From Actinacidiphila acidipaludis (GTDB lineage Bacteria > Actinomycetota > Actinomycetes > Streptomycetales > Streptomycetaceae): DNA of 64,000 nt. The notes under the pieces are model-generated. The model was not told where the DNA came from. It did not search any database and worked only from the letters and a program-made list of their open reading frames with translations. The translations under genes were made by a program, and so were the position numbers. The stretch is taken from positions 62,001 through 126,000 of the forward strand of contig NZ_JAINZZ010000007.1 in NCBI RefSeq assembly GCF_019890725.1, read 5' to 3'. Numbering within the stretch: position 1 is the stretch's first letter; the number at the start of each line of letters is the position of its first letter. This document shows positions 55,246 through 62,259 of this stretch, in pieces.

Positions 55246-57984
55246 GTGCCGTCGCGACCGAAGCAGCAGAAGTTCGTCTACGACTTCACTGAGGGCAACA
55301 AGGACCTGAAGGACCTGCTCGGCGGGAAAGGTGCGAACCTCGCCGAGATGACCAACCTCGGTCTGCCCGTTCCTCCCGGGTTCACCATCACCACCGAGGC
55401 CTGCAAGGAGTACCTGGAGTCGGGACGCGAGCCGGCCGGCCTGCGCGACGAGGTGAGTGCGCACCTCGACGCCCTGGAGCAGCGGATGGGCAAGAAGCTC
55501 GGCCAGGCCGACGACCCGCTGCTGGTGTCGGTGCGCTCGGGCGCGAAGTTCTCCATGCCCGGCATGATGGACACCGTCCTCAACATCGGCCTGTCCGACG
55601 CCTCCGTGGCCGGTCTGGCCGCGCAACTGGGTGACGAGCGCTTCGCCTGGGACTCCTACCGCCGCCTGGTCCAGATGTTCGGCAAGACCGTGCTGGGCGT
55701 GGACGGCGACCTGTTCGAGGAGGCCCTGGAGAACGCCAAGCGCGCCAAGGGCGCCGACAGCGACCTCGGCCTGGACGCCGCCGACCTGCGGCAGCTCGTC
55801 GACGACTTCAAGGCGATCGTCGCCAAGGAGGCCGGCCGGGAGTTCCCGCAGGAGCCGCGCGAGCAGATGGACCTCGCGGTCTGCGCGGTCTTCGACTCCT
55901 GGAACACCGAACGCGCCAAGCTCTACCGCCGCCAGGAGCGCATCCCCGGCGACCTGGGCACCGCCGTCAACATCTGCTCGATGGTCTTCGGCAACCTCGG
56001 CCCCGACTCCGGCACCGGCGTCGCCTTCACCCGCGACCCGGCCAGCGGCCAGCAGGGCGTCTACGGCGACTACCTGCAGAACGCCCAGGGCGAGGACGTC
56101 GTCGCCGGCATCCGCAACACCGTGCCGCTCGCGGAGCTGGAGACCATCGACAAGACGTCGTACGACCAGCTCATGCGGATCATGGAGACCCTCGAGACGC
56201 ACTACAAGGACCTGTGCGACATCGAGTTCACCATCGAGCGCGGGCACCTGTGGATGCTGCAGACCCGGGTGGGCAAGCGCACGGCGGCCGCCGCGTTCCG
56301 GATCGCCACGCAGCTCGTCGACCAGGGCCTGATCGACGAGGCGGAGGCGCTGCGCCGGGTCAACGGCGCGCAGCTCGCCCAGCTGATGTTCCCCCGGTTC
56401 GACCACGAGGCCACCGACAGCGGGCAGATCAAGCGCATCGGCTGGGGCATCGCCGCCTCGCCCGGCGCGGCCGTCGGCAAGGCGGTCTTCGACTCCTACA
56501 CGGCGGTCAAGTGGTCGCGCTCGGGGGAGAAGGTCATCCTGATCCGCCGCGAGACCAACCCCGACGACCTCAACGGCATGATCGCCGCCGAGGGCATCCT
56601 CACCTCCCGCGGCGGCAAGACCTCGCACGCCGCCGTCGTCGCCCGCGGCATGGGCAAGACCTGCGTGTGCGGCGCGGAGGAACTGGAGGTCGACACCAAG
56701 CGGCGCCGGCTGACCGCCACCGGCCCCGACGGCAAGCCCGTGGTGATAGAGGAGGGCGACCTGGTCTCCATCGACGGCTCCTCCGGCAAGGTGTACCTCG
56801 GCGAGGTCCCCGTGGTGCCGTCGCCGGTCGTGGAGTACTTCGAGGGCCGCATGCACGCGGGCGCCGACGAGGCCGACGAACTCGTGCGGGCCGTGCACCG
56901 GATCATGGCCTACGCCGACCGGGTCCGCCGGCTGCGGGTGCGGGCCAACGCCGACAACGCCGAGGACGCCTCGCGGGCCCGGCGCTTCGGGGCCCAGGGC
57001 ATCGGACTGTGCCGCACCGAGCACATGTTCCTCGGCGAGCGCCGGGAGATGGTCGAGCGGCTCATCCTCGCCGACACCGACACCGAGCGCGACCAGGCGC
57101 TCGGCGCCCTCCTGCCGCTGCAGCGCGACGACTTCGTCGAGCTCTTCGAGGCGATGGACGGACTGCCGGTCACCGTACGGCTGCTGGACCCGCCGCTGCA
57201 CGAGTTCCTGCCCGACATCACCGAGTTGTCGGTGCGGGTGGCGCTCGCCGAGTCCCGCAAGGACGCCAACGAGAACGACCTGCGGCTGCTGCAGGCGGTG
57301 CACAAGCTGCACGAGGCCAACCCGATGCTGGGCCTGCGCGGGGTGCGCCTCGGCCTGGTGATCCCCGGGCTGTTCGCCATGCAGGTCCGGGCGATCGCGG
57401 AGGCGGCCGCGCACCGGATGGCGGCCAAGGGCGACCCGCGGGCGGAGATCATGATCCCGCTGGTCGGCACCGTGCAGGAGCTGGAGATCGTGCGGGACGA
57501 GGCCGACCAGGTCATCGCCGAGGTGGAGGCCGCGACGGGAACGCGGCTGCGGCTGGCCATCGGCACGATGATCGAGCTGCCCAGGGCGGCGCTGACCGCC
57601 GGGCAGATCGCGGAGGCCGCGGAGTTCTTCTCCTTCGGCACCAACGACCTGACCCAGACGGTGTGGGGCTTCTCGCGCGACGACGTGGAGGCGTCCTTCT
57701 TCACCGCGTACCTGGAGAAGGGGATTTTCGGGGTTTCGCCCTTCGAGACCATCGACAAGGACGGCGTGGGCTCACTGGTCCGCGCTGCTGCCGCAGACGG
57801 CCGGGCGACCCGACCCGACCTGAAGCTCGGCGTCTGCGGCGAGCACGGCGGTGACCCGGAGTCGGTGCACTTCTTCCACGAAGTGGGCCTGGACTACGTG
57901 TCCTGCTCCCCGTTCCGCATCCCGGTCGCCCGCCTGGAGGCCGGGCGGGCGGCGGCGAAGTCCGCACCGGCGGACACCCGTTGA
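55246..57984 (+). CDS. ppdK: Pyruvate, phosphate dikinase
   Basis: A 912-residue enzyme interconverting pyruvate+ATP+Pi and PEP+AMP+PPi. The nucleotide-binding domain (about 1-340) starts FVYDFTEGNKDLKDLLGGKGANLAEM; the swivelling domain has the phospho-His motif GGKTSHAAVVARGMGK with His461; the PEP/pyruvate TIM barrel (about 535-905) has GIGLCRTEHMF, MIPLVGTVQELE and LGVCGEHGGDPESV. The GTG at 55246 has GAGGAG nine bases upstream, deciding it over the in-frame ATG at 55156, which would add 30 low-quality residues. In streptomycetes it supports gluconeogenesis or energy balance. A terminator follows. Confidence 0.96.
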   Translation: MPSRPKQQKFVYDFTEGNKDLKDLLGGKGANLAEMTNLGLPVPPGFTITTEACKEYLESGREPAGLRDEVSAHLDALEQRMGKKLGQADDPLLVSVRSGAKFSMPGMMDTVLNIGLSDASVAGLAAQLGDERFAWDSYRRLVQMFGKTVLGVDGDLFEEALENAKRAKGADSDLGLDAADLRQLVDDFKAIVAKEAGREFPQEPREQMDLAVCAVFDSWNTERAKLYRRQERIPGDLGTAVNICSMVFGNLGPDSGTGVAFTRDPASGQQGVYGDYLQNAQGEDVVAGIRNTVPLAELETIDKTSYDQLMRIMETLETHYKDLCDIEFTIERGHLWMLQTRVGKRTAAAAFRIATQLVDQGLIDEAEALRRVNGAQLAQLMFPRFDHEATDSGQIKRIGWGIAASPGAAVGKAVFDSYTAVKWSRSGEKVILIRRETNPDDLNGMIAAEGILTSRGGKTSHAAVVARGMGKTCVCGAEELEVDTKRRRLTATGPDGKPVVIEEGDLVSIDGSSGKVYLGEVPVVPSPVVEYFEGRMHAGADEADELVRAVHRIMAYADRVRRLRVRANADNAEDASRARRFGAQGIGLCRTEHMFLGERREMVERLILADTDTERDQALGALLPLQRDDFVELFEAMDGLPVTVRLLDPPLHEFLPDITELSVRVALAESRKDANENDLRLLQAVHKLHEANPMLGLRGVRLGLVIPGLFAMQVRAIAEAAAHRMAAKGDPRAEIMIPLVGTVQELEIVRDEADQVIAEVEAATGTRLRLAIGTMIELPRAALTAGQIAEAAEFFSFGTNDLTQTVWGFSRDDVEASFFTAYLEKGIFGVSPFETIDKDGVGSLVRAAAADGRATRPDLKLGVCGEHGGDPESVHFFHEVGLDYVSCSPFRIPVARLEAGRAAAKSAPADTR

Positions 57985-58077
57985 CCATCTGACCGGGCCG
58001 GGCCCGGACCGCCGGCGGAGGCCCTTGCCCTGGGGCCGACCCTCACCGGCCGGCGGCCAGGGACCCGGCCCTCCACC

Positions 58078-58116
58078 GCCGGGGGCGGCGTTTCGTGCGG
58101 AGACGCCGCCCCCGGC
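58078..58116 (+). terminator. Terminator hairpin after ppdK
   Basis: A perfect 14-bp stem: GCCGGGGGCGGCGT (58078-58091) with ACGCCGCCCCCGGC (58103-58116), loop 11 bases. It lies between ppdK and the convergent PhzF-like gene. Confidence 0.85.
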
Positions 58117-58154
58117 TCCTCGTGCCCGGACCTTGCCGGCCGGGCGCGATGCGG

Positions 58155-58799
58155 TCAGGCGGGGAGGACGTGGCCGCCGACGTCGACGGTGGCGTCCGGG
58201 CCGGGGCGGGTCAGGATGCGGGACGCGGCGCCCTGGTGGATGGTCAGGGGGCGGCCGAGGAGGGCGGTGAGGACCGTGGCGGCGGCCCCCGTCGCCTCGT
58301 CCTCCACGATGGCGTCCCCGCGCCGCGGGAAGGCGCGGGCGCGCACCGCACCGGCGGCCTCGTCGGACCACGCCCAGGCGTAGAGCCAGCCCTCGCCGGG
58401 CGGCGGCGCGGGCAGGGCGTCCACGGCGGCGGGGGAGTCGTACCGCTCCATCAGGCGCCCGGGGGCCCAGGCGGCGCGGCCACGGATCCACACCACACCG
58501 TCGGCGCCGGTCCAGGTGGGCACCTCGCCGGCCGGCGGCCGCAGCACGCTCACGCCGAGCAGCGAGGCGACGCCCACCAGCGGGTGCCCGGCGAACGGCA
58601 GTTCCACGCTGGGGGTGAAGATCCGCACACGCCCCTGTCCCGGATCGTCGACGAACACCGTCTCGCTGTAGCCGAGCTCGGCCGCCAGGGCCTGCCGGTC
58701 CGCGGGCGGCACCGAGGCGCCGTCGCGCACGACGCCCAGCAGGTTGCCCCCGGCTCCGCCGGGACCGGTGAACACGCGCAACACCTCGACGTCGGTCAT
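58155..58799 (-). CDS. PhzF-family isomerase-like protein, short form
   Basis: A 214-residue protein of the PhzF/diaminopimelate-epimerase fold: VEVLRVFTGPGGAGGNLLGV at the start, ELGYSETVFVDD with the acidic catalytic position (Glu near residue 42), PFAGHPLVGVASLLG and the C-terminal EDEATGAAATVLTALLGRPLTIHQG. It lacks the roughly 60-80 residues that complete a usual PhzF (about 280), so the second fold half is shortened. No phenazine genes are nearby. Function unknown; the compact form may be a natural subfamily in streptomycetes. Confidence 0.82.
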   Translation of the reverse strand: MTDVEVLRVFTGPGGAGGNLLGVVRDGASVPPADRQALAAELGYSETVFVDDPGQGRVRIFTPSVELPFAGHPLVGVASLLGVSVLRPPAGEVPTWTGADGVVWIRGRAAWAPGRLMERYDSPAAVDALPAPPPGEGWLYAWAWSDEAAGAVRARAFPRRGDAIVEDEATGAAATVLTALLGRPLTIHQGAASRILTRPGPDATVDVGGHVLPA

Positions 58800-58839
58800 G
58801 GCGGCATTCAACCACCCGCTCCGTGTTGACTCTCGGTCG

Positions 58840-58850
58840 CGAATGTTTCG
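58840..58850. promoter_or_regulatory. CGAA-N3-TTCG operator upstream of the LacI gene
   Basis: CGAA-TGT-TTCG, a perfect 4-3-4 dyad, lies 95 bases before the lacI-type gene with a -35-like TTGACT just before it (58826). The same dyad recurs before the xylanase gene. Streptomycete xylose/xylan regulators of this family are reported to use CGAA-N3-TTCG sites. Confidence 0.65.
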
Positions 58851-58944
58851 CTCAGGTTGCCGAATGGTAGAAAGTCGCTGATGGACACCCTCCGGGCCTT
58901 ACCGGCATCGGACAGAACCCGCCGCTGCGGCTACGATCGCAGGC

Positions 58945-60006
58945 ATGAGTGCCCCCAGCGTGCAGCAGCCCCGCGATGACCAGCCGGAAATCCCGACCGA
59001 TGGCACGGCCACGCTTGCCGAGATCGCCCGGGCCGCCGGCGTCTCGGCACCGACTGTTTCGAAGGTCCTCAACGGCCGCGGCGACGTCGCCCCCGCGACC
59101 CGCAGCCGGGTCGAGGAGCTGCTCCGCGCCCACGGCTACCAGCGGCGACGCGGCAGCGTGCAGCCTGCGCCCCTGCTCGACCTGGTCTTCCACGAGCTGG
59201 AGAGCTCCTGGGCGATGGAGGTCATCCGCGGTGTGGAGAACGTGGCCCGGCAGGAGGGCCTGAGCGTGGTGCTCTCGGAGTCCGCGGGCCGGCTGAGCCC
59301 CGGCCAGACCTGGGTGGACGGCGTGCTGGCCCGCAGGCCGACCGGCGTGATCCTCGTGCTGTCCGGCCTCGACCCGGCCCAGCGCGCCCAACTCACCAGC
59401 CGGGACATCCCGTTCGTGGTGCTCGACCCCGCGGGCGACCCCGGCGAGGACGTGCCCGCGATCGGCGCCACCAACTGGCAGGGCGGTCTCGCCGCCACCC
59501 GGCACCTGCTCGAACTCGGGCACCGCAGGATCGGCGTCATCGGCGGCCCGGCCGGCATCATGTGCAGCCGCGCCCGCATCGACGGCTACCGCGCCGCCCT
59601 GGAGACCGCGGGCGTCGCCTACGACCCCGCACTGGTCAAGGCCGGCGACTTCCACCACGAGGCCGGCTACACCAAGGGCCTGGAACTGCTGCGGATGCCG
59701 GACCGCCCCACCGCCGTCTTCACGGGCAACGACCTCCAGGCCCTCGGCCTGTACGAGGCGGCCCGCGAACTCGGCCTGCGCATTCCGCGCGACCTGAGCG
59801 TGGTCGGCTTCGACGACCTGCCGCTGGCCCGCTGGATCAGCCCGCCGCTGACCACGGTGCGCCAGCCGCTGACGGAAATGGCCGAGGCCGCCGCCCAGCT
59901 CGTGCTCGACCTCAGCCGTGGCCACCAGCCGAGCACGCTGCGGGTGGACCTGGCGACCCGGCTCGTGGAGCGGGCCAGCAGCGCGGCGCCCCGGCAGGAC
60001 GGCTGA
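58945..60006 (+). CDS. LacI-family regulator, likely of xylan use
   Basis: A 353-residue regulator: LacI helix-turn-helix TLAEIARAAGVSAPTVSKVLNG (residues 23-44), hinge, and a periplasmic-binding-protein-like core (about 75-335) with HRRIGVIGGPAGIMCSRARIDGYR (cited by RRIGVIGGP) and VVGFDDLPLARWISPPLTTVRQP (cited by VVGFDDLPLARW). The neighbouring secreted GH10 xylanase and CGAA-N3-TTCG dyads before both genes argue for a xylose- or xylo-oligosaccharide-responsive repressor (XlnR/BxlR-like). Effector not proven. Confidence 0.92.
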   Translation: MSAPSVQQPRDDQPEIPTDGTATLAEIARAAGVSAPTVSKVLNGRGDVAPATRSRVEELLRAHGYQRRRGSVQPAPLLDLVFHELESSWAMEVIRGVENVARQEGLSVVLSESAGRLSPGQTWVDGVLARRPTGVILVLSGLDPAQRAQLTSRDIPFVVLDPAGDPGEDVPAIGATNWQGGLAATRHLLELGHRRIGVIGGPAGIMCSRARIDGYRAALETAGVAYDPALVKAGDFHHEAGYTKGLELLRMPDRPTAVFTGNDLQALGLYEAARELGLRIPRDLSVVGFDDLPLARWISPPLTTVRQPLTEMAEAAAQLVLDLSRGHQPSTLRVDLATRLVERASSAAPRQDG

Positions 60007-60061
60007 CCTACCCCTTCCGGCCCGGCCCGGCCCGGCCCGCACGCGGACCCGGACCGCGTCT

Positions 60062-60090
60062 GGTCCGTGTCCGGTCCGTGTCCGGTCCGC
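60062..60090. repeat. 11-bp tandem repeat upstream of the xylanase promoter
   Basis: GGTCCGTGTCC is repeated about 2.6 times (60062, 60073, 60084), in helical register with itself. It could be a protein-binding platform; not assigned. Confidence 0.55.
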
Positions 60091-60098
60091 CCGGTTCA

Positions 60099-60112
60099 TG
60101 GGAGCGCTCCCG
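60099..60112. promoter_or_regulatory. CebR-like palindrome before the xylanase gene
   Basis: TGGGAGCGCTCCC followed by G; the inner GGGAGCGCTCCC (60100-60111) is a perfect palindrome and matches the CebR box TGGGAGCGCTCCCA at 13 of 14 bases. CebR is the cellobiose-responsive repressor of cellulose/xylan genes in Streptomyces. It lies about 30 bases upstream of the -35. Confidence 0.75.
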
Positions 60113-60142
60113 CGCCCTGGCCTGCACTGTCTGTCGAAACTG

Positions 60143-60171
60143 TTGACGCTCGGGAGGGGTGACACTAGGGT
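60143..60171 (+). promoter_or_regulatory. Candidate promoter of the xylanase gene
   Basis: TTGACG (60143-60148), 17-base spacer, TAGGGT (60166-60171). Position fits between the CebR-like site upstream and the CGAA-N3-TTCG dyad downstream at 60196. The 316-base gap (60007-60322) holds nothing else notable except GC-rich pentamer runs at its start. Confidence 0.5.
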
Positions 60172-60195
60172 CTCGCCGCTGATCGGAACGACCCG

Positions 60196-60206
60196 CGAAA
60201 CGTTCG
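60196..60206. promoter_or_regulatory. CGAA-N3-TTCG operator before the xylanase gene
   Basis: CGAA-ACG-TTCG, same dyad type as at 58840. It lies 117 bases before the start codon and just downstream of the candidate promoter, a repressor position. Confidence 0.65.
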
Positions 60207-60322
60207 ACGACCGCTCCCCGGTGGCGCCCCTCCGGCCCCGCGGGCCGGCCCGCTCGCCCCCGCATCTCCCGCTCGGCCGAACTGCCCGATCCAATCCCCC
60301 ACTTGGAGAGAGGTACTTCCCG

Positions 60323-61765
60323 ATGTTCTCGAAGCGCACCCTGAGATCCGCCCTCGGCGGGTCCGGCGTCGCCCTGCTGGCCGCCGCGGCCGCGGTCGTG
60401 TCGCTGACCATCCCCTCCGCGCAGGCGGCGGGCACCCCGCTGCGGGACCTGGCCGCCGCCAAGGGCGTCTACATGGGCACGGCCCTGATGCAGAACGAAC
60501 TCACCGGCACCTCGGGGTCCATCGCCGCCGCCCAGTTCGACTCGGTCACCCCCGGCAACGAGATGAAGTGGGAGTCGGTCGAGCCGACCCGCGGCACCTA
60601 CAACTGGGGACCGGCCGACCAGATCGTCGCCTTCGCCCAGGCCCACGACATGCAGGTCCGCGGCCACAACCTGGTGTGGCACAGCCAGCTGCCCAACTGG
60701 CTGACCTCGGGCAGCTTCAGCAACGGCGACCTGCACGCCATCATGATCAAGCACGTGACCGACGAGGTCACGCACTTCAAGGGCGAGGTCGTCCACTGGG
60801 ACGTCGTCAACGAGCCGTTCAACGAGGACGGCACCTTCCGCTCCGACCTCTGGTACAACCAGCTCGGTTCGTCGTACATCGCCGACGCCCTCACCGCCGC
60901 GCACGCCGCCGACCCGGGCGCCAAGCTCTACATCAACGACTACAACATCGAGGGCCAGAACGCGAAGAGCAACGCGATGTACAACCTGGTCAAGTCGCTG
61001 AAGGCGCAGGGCGTGCCGATCGACGGCGTGGGCTTCCAGGCGCACTTCATCCTCGGCCAGGTGCCGTCCGACTTCAAGGCGAACCTGCAGCGCTTCGCCG
61101 ACCTCGGCGTGGACGTCGCGGTCACCGAGCTCGACGTGCGGATGCAGCTGCCGTCCGACGCGACCAAGCTCCAGCAGCAGGCGGCCGACTACACCACGGT
61201 GATGAACGACTGCCTGGGCGTCTCCCGCTGCAAGGGCGTCACGGTCTGGGGCTTCACCGACGCCACCTCCTGGGTGCCCAGCACCTTCCCCGGGCAGGGC
61301 GCGGCCACCCCGTACGACGAGAACTACCAGCCGAAGCCGGCGTACACCGCGATCCAGACGGCGCTCGGCGGCACCACCACGACGCCTCCGACCACACCTC
61401 CCACCACGCCTCCGACCACACCGCCCACCACGCCGCCCGGCGGTTCCGGCTGCGCGGTGACCTACGGCGTCAACCAGTGGAACACCGGCTTCACCGCGAA
61501 CATCACCGTCAGGAACGGCGGTTCGGCCGCGGTCGACGGCTGGACCCTGAAGTGGACGCAGTCCTCGGGCACCCAGACCGTGACCCAGGCGTGGAACGCG
61601 ACGGTGACCAGGTCCGGCACCGGCTACACGGCGACAAACCTCTCCTACAACGCCGCCATCCCGGCGGGCGGTTCGACGAGCTTCGGGTTCAACGCCGACT
61701 GGTCGGGAGCCAATCCCGCTCCGGCCGGTTTCACGCTGAACGGGGCCGCCTGCAGCGTCAGTTGA
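60323..61765 (+). CDS. xynA: Secreted endo-1,4-beta-xylanase, GH10 with CBM2
   Basis: A 480-residue secreted enzyme. Signal peptide to about residue 37 (core LLAAAAAVVSLTIPSAQA). GH10 catalytic domain about 40-350: NEMKWESVEP, HNLVWHSQLPNW, acid/base Glu164 in DVVNEPFNEDG and nucleophile Glu269 in VTELDVRMQL; WGFTDATSW follows. A Thr/Pro linker (about 351-375) joins a family 2 cellulose-binding module starting CAVTYGVNQW with paired Cys at its ends. It cuts xylan backbone in the medium. GAGAGAGG lies about 10 bases upstream. LacI- and CebR-type sites upstream suggest substrate induction. Confidence 0.95.
   Translation: MFSKRTLRSALGGSGVALLAAAAAVVSLTIPSAQAAGTPLRDLAAAKGVYMGTALMQNELTGTSGSIAAAQFDSVTPGNEMKWESVEPTRGTYNWGPADQIVAFAQAHDMQVRGHNLVWHSQLPNWLTSGSFSNGDLHAIMIKHVTDEVTHFKGEVVHWDVVNEPFNEDGTFRSDLWYNQLGSSYIADALTAAHAADPGAKLYINDYNIEGQNAKSNAMYNLVKSLKAQGVPIDGVGFQAHFILGQVPSDFKANLQRFADLGVDVAVTELDVRMQLPSDATKLQQQAADYTTVMNDCLGVSRCKGVTVWGFTDATSWVPSTFPGQGAATPYDENYQPKPAYTAIQTALGGTTTTPPTTPPTTPPTTPPTTPPGGSGCAVTYGVNQWNTGFTANITVRNGGSAAVDGWTLKWTQSSGTQTVTQAWNATVTRSGTGYTATNLSYNAAIPAGGSTSFGFNADWSGANPAPAGFTLNGAACSVS
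61372..61440. repeat. Repeats encoding the Thr-Pro linker
   Basis: Repeats of CCGACCACACCTCCCACC-type units (two threonine and two proline codons each) encode TTPP five times. Length may vary between strains by slippage. Confidence 0.85.
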
Positions 61766-61785
61766 TCCGGCGGCCCGCCCCCGAC

Positions 61786-61825
61786 GCGCCTGCCGGGACA
61801 TCGGAGGGGATGTCCCGGCAGGCGC
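61786..61825 (+). terminator. Strong terminator after the xylanase gene
   Basis: A perfect 17-bp stem: GCGCCTGCCGGGACATC (61786-61802) with its complement at 61809-61825, loop GGAGGG. It separates the gene from convergent nirD. Confidence 0.92.
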
Positions 61826-61866
61826 CCCCGCAGCGGTGGGCGGCCCGCGACGGGGGCGGTGCCGTC

Positions 61867-62259
61867 TCAGCGGACCCGCAGCGGATAGCTGGCGACGGTC
61901 ACCTCGTCGTCGTCCAGGCACCGCCCGTCCGCCAGCGCGAACCGCTGCTTGAGCAGCGGCGAGGCGACGTACGGCTCCCCGCCCGCCGAACCCGTCAGGC
62001 CGTGGCACAGGACGCCCGCGCCGGTGAACGGGTCCACGTTGCCGATCGCGTACAGCCGTCCGGTGCTGTCCTTGAAGACCGCGGCCTGCGCGCCACCGGG
62101 CAGCAGCGCGGCCACCCCGTGCCCGGGTTGCAGGGCATCGGTCCCGCACACCGCGAACCAGCCTGCGGGCGTGAGGAGTTCGACCGTCCCGGCGCGGGTC
62201 TCGGGAGCGGTCCGCGCGGCGACCGGAGAGGCGGGCGCGAGGTCAGTGATGGCGGTCAT
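61867..62259 (-). CDS. nirD: Nitrite reductase small subunit NirD
   Basis: A 130-residue Rieske-like protein: VELLTPAGWFAVCGTDALQPGHGVAALL, YAIGNVDPFTGAGVLCHGLTGSAGG (cited by NVDPFTGAGVLCHGL) and FALADGRCLDDDEVTV. As in most NirD proteins the complete Rieske C-x-H...C-x2-H ligand set is absent, so it probably has no cluster and supports NirB. Its ATG overlaps the nirB stop by four bases. With NirB it makes the cytosolic NADH-dependent nitrite reductase for assimilation. Confidence 0.92.
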   Translation of the reverse strand: MTAITDLAPASPVAARTAPETRAGTVELLTPAGWFAVCGTDALQPGHGVAALLPGGAQAAVFKDSTGRLYAIGNVDPFTGAGVLCHGLTGSAGGEPYVASPLLKQRFALADGRCLDDDEVTVASYPLRVR

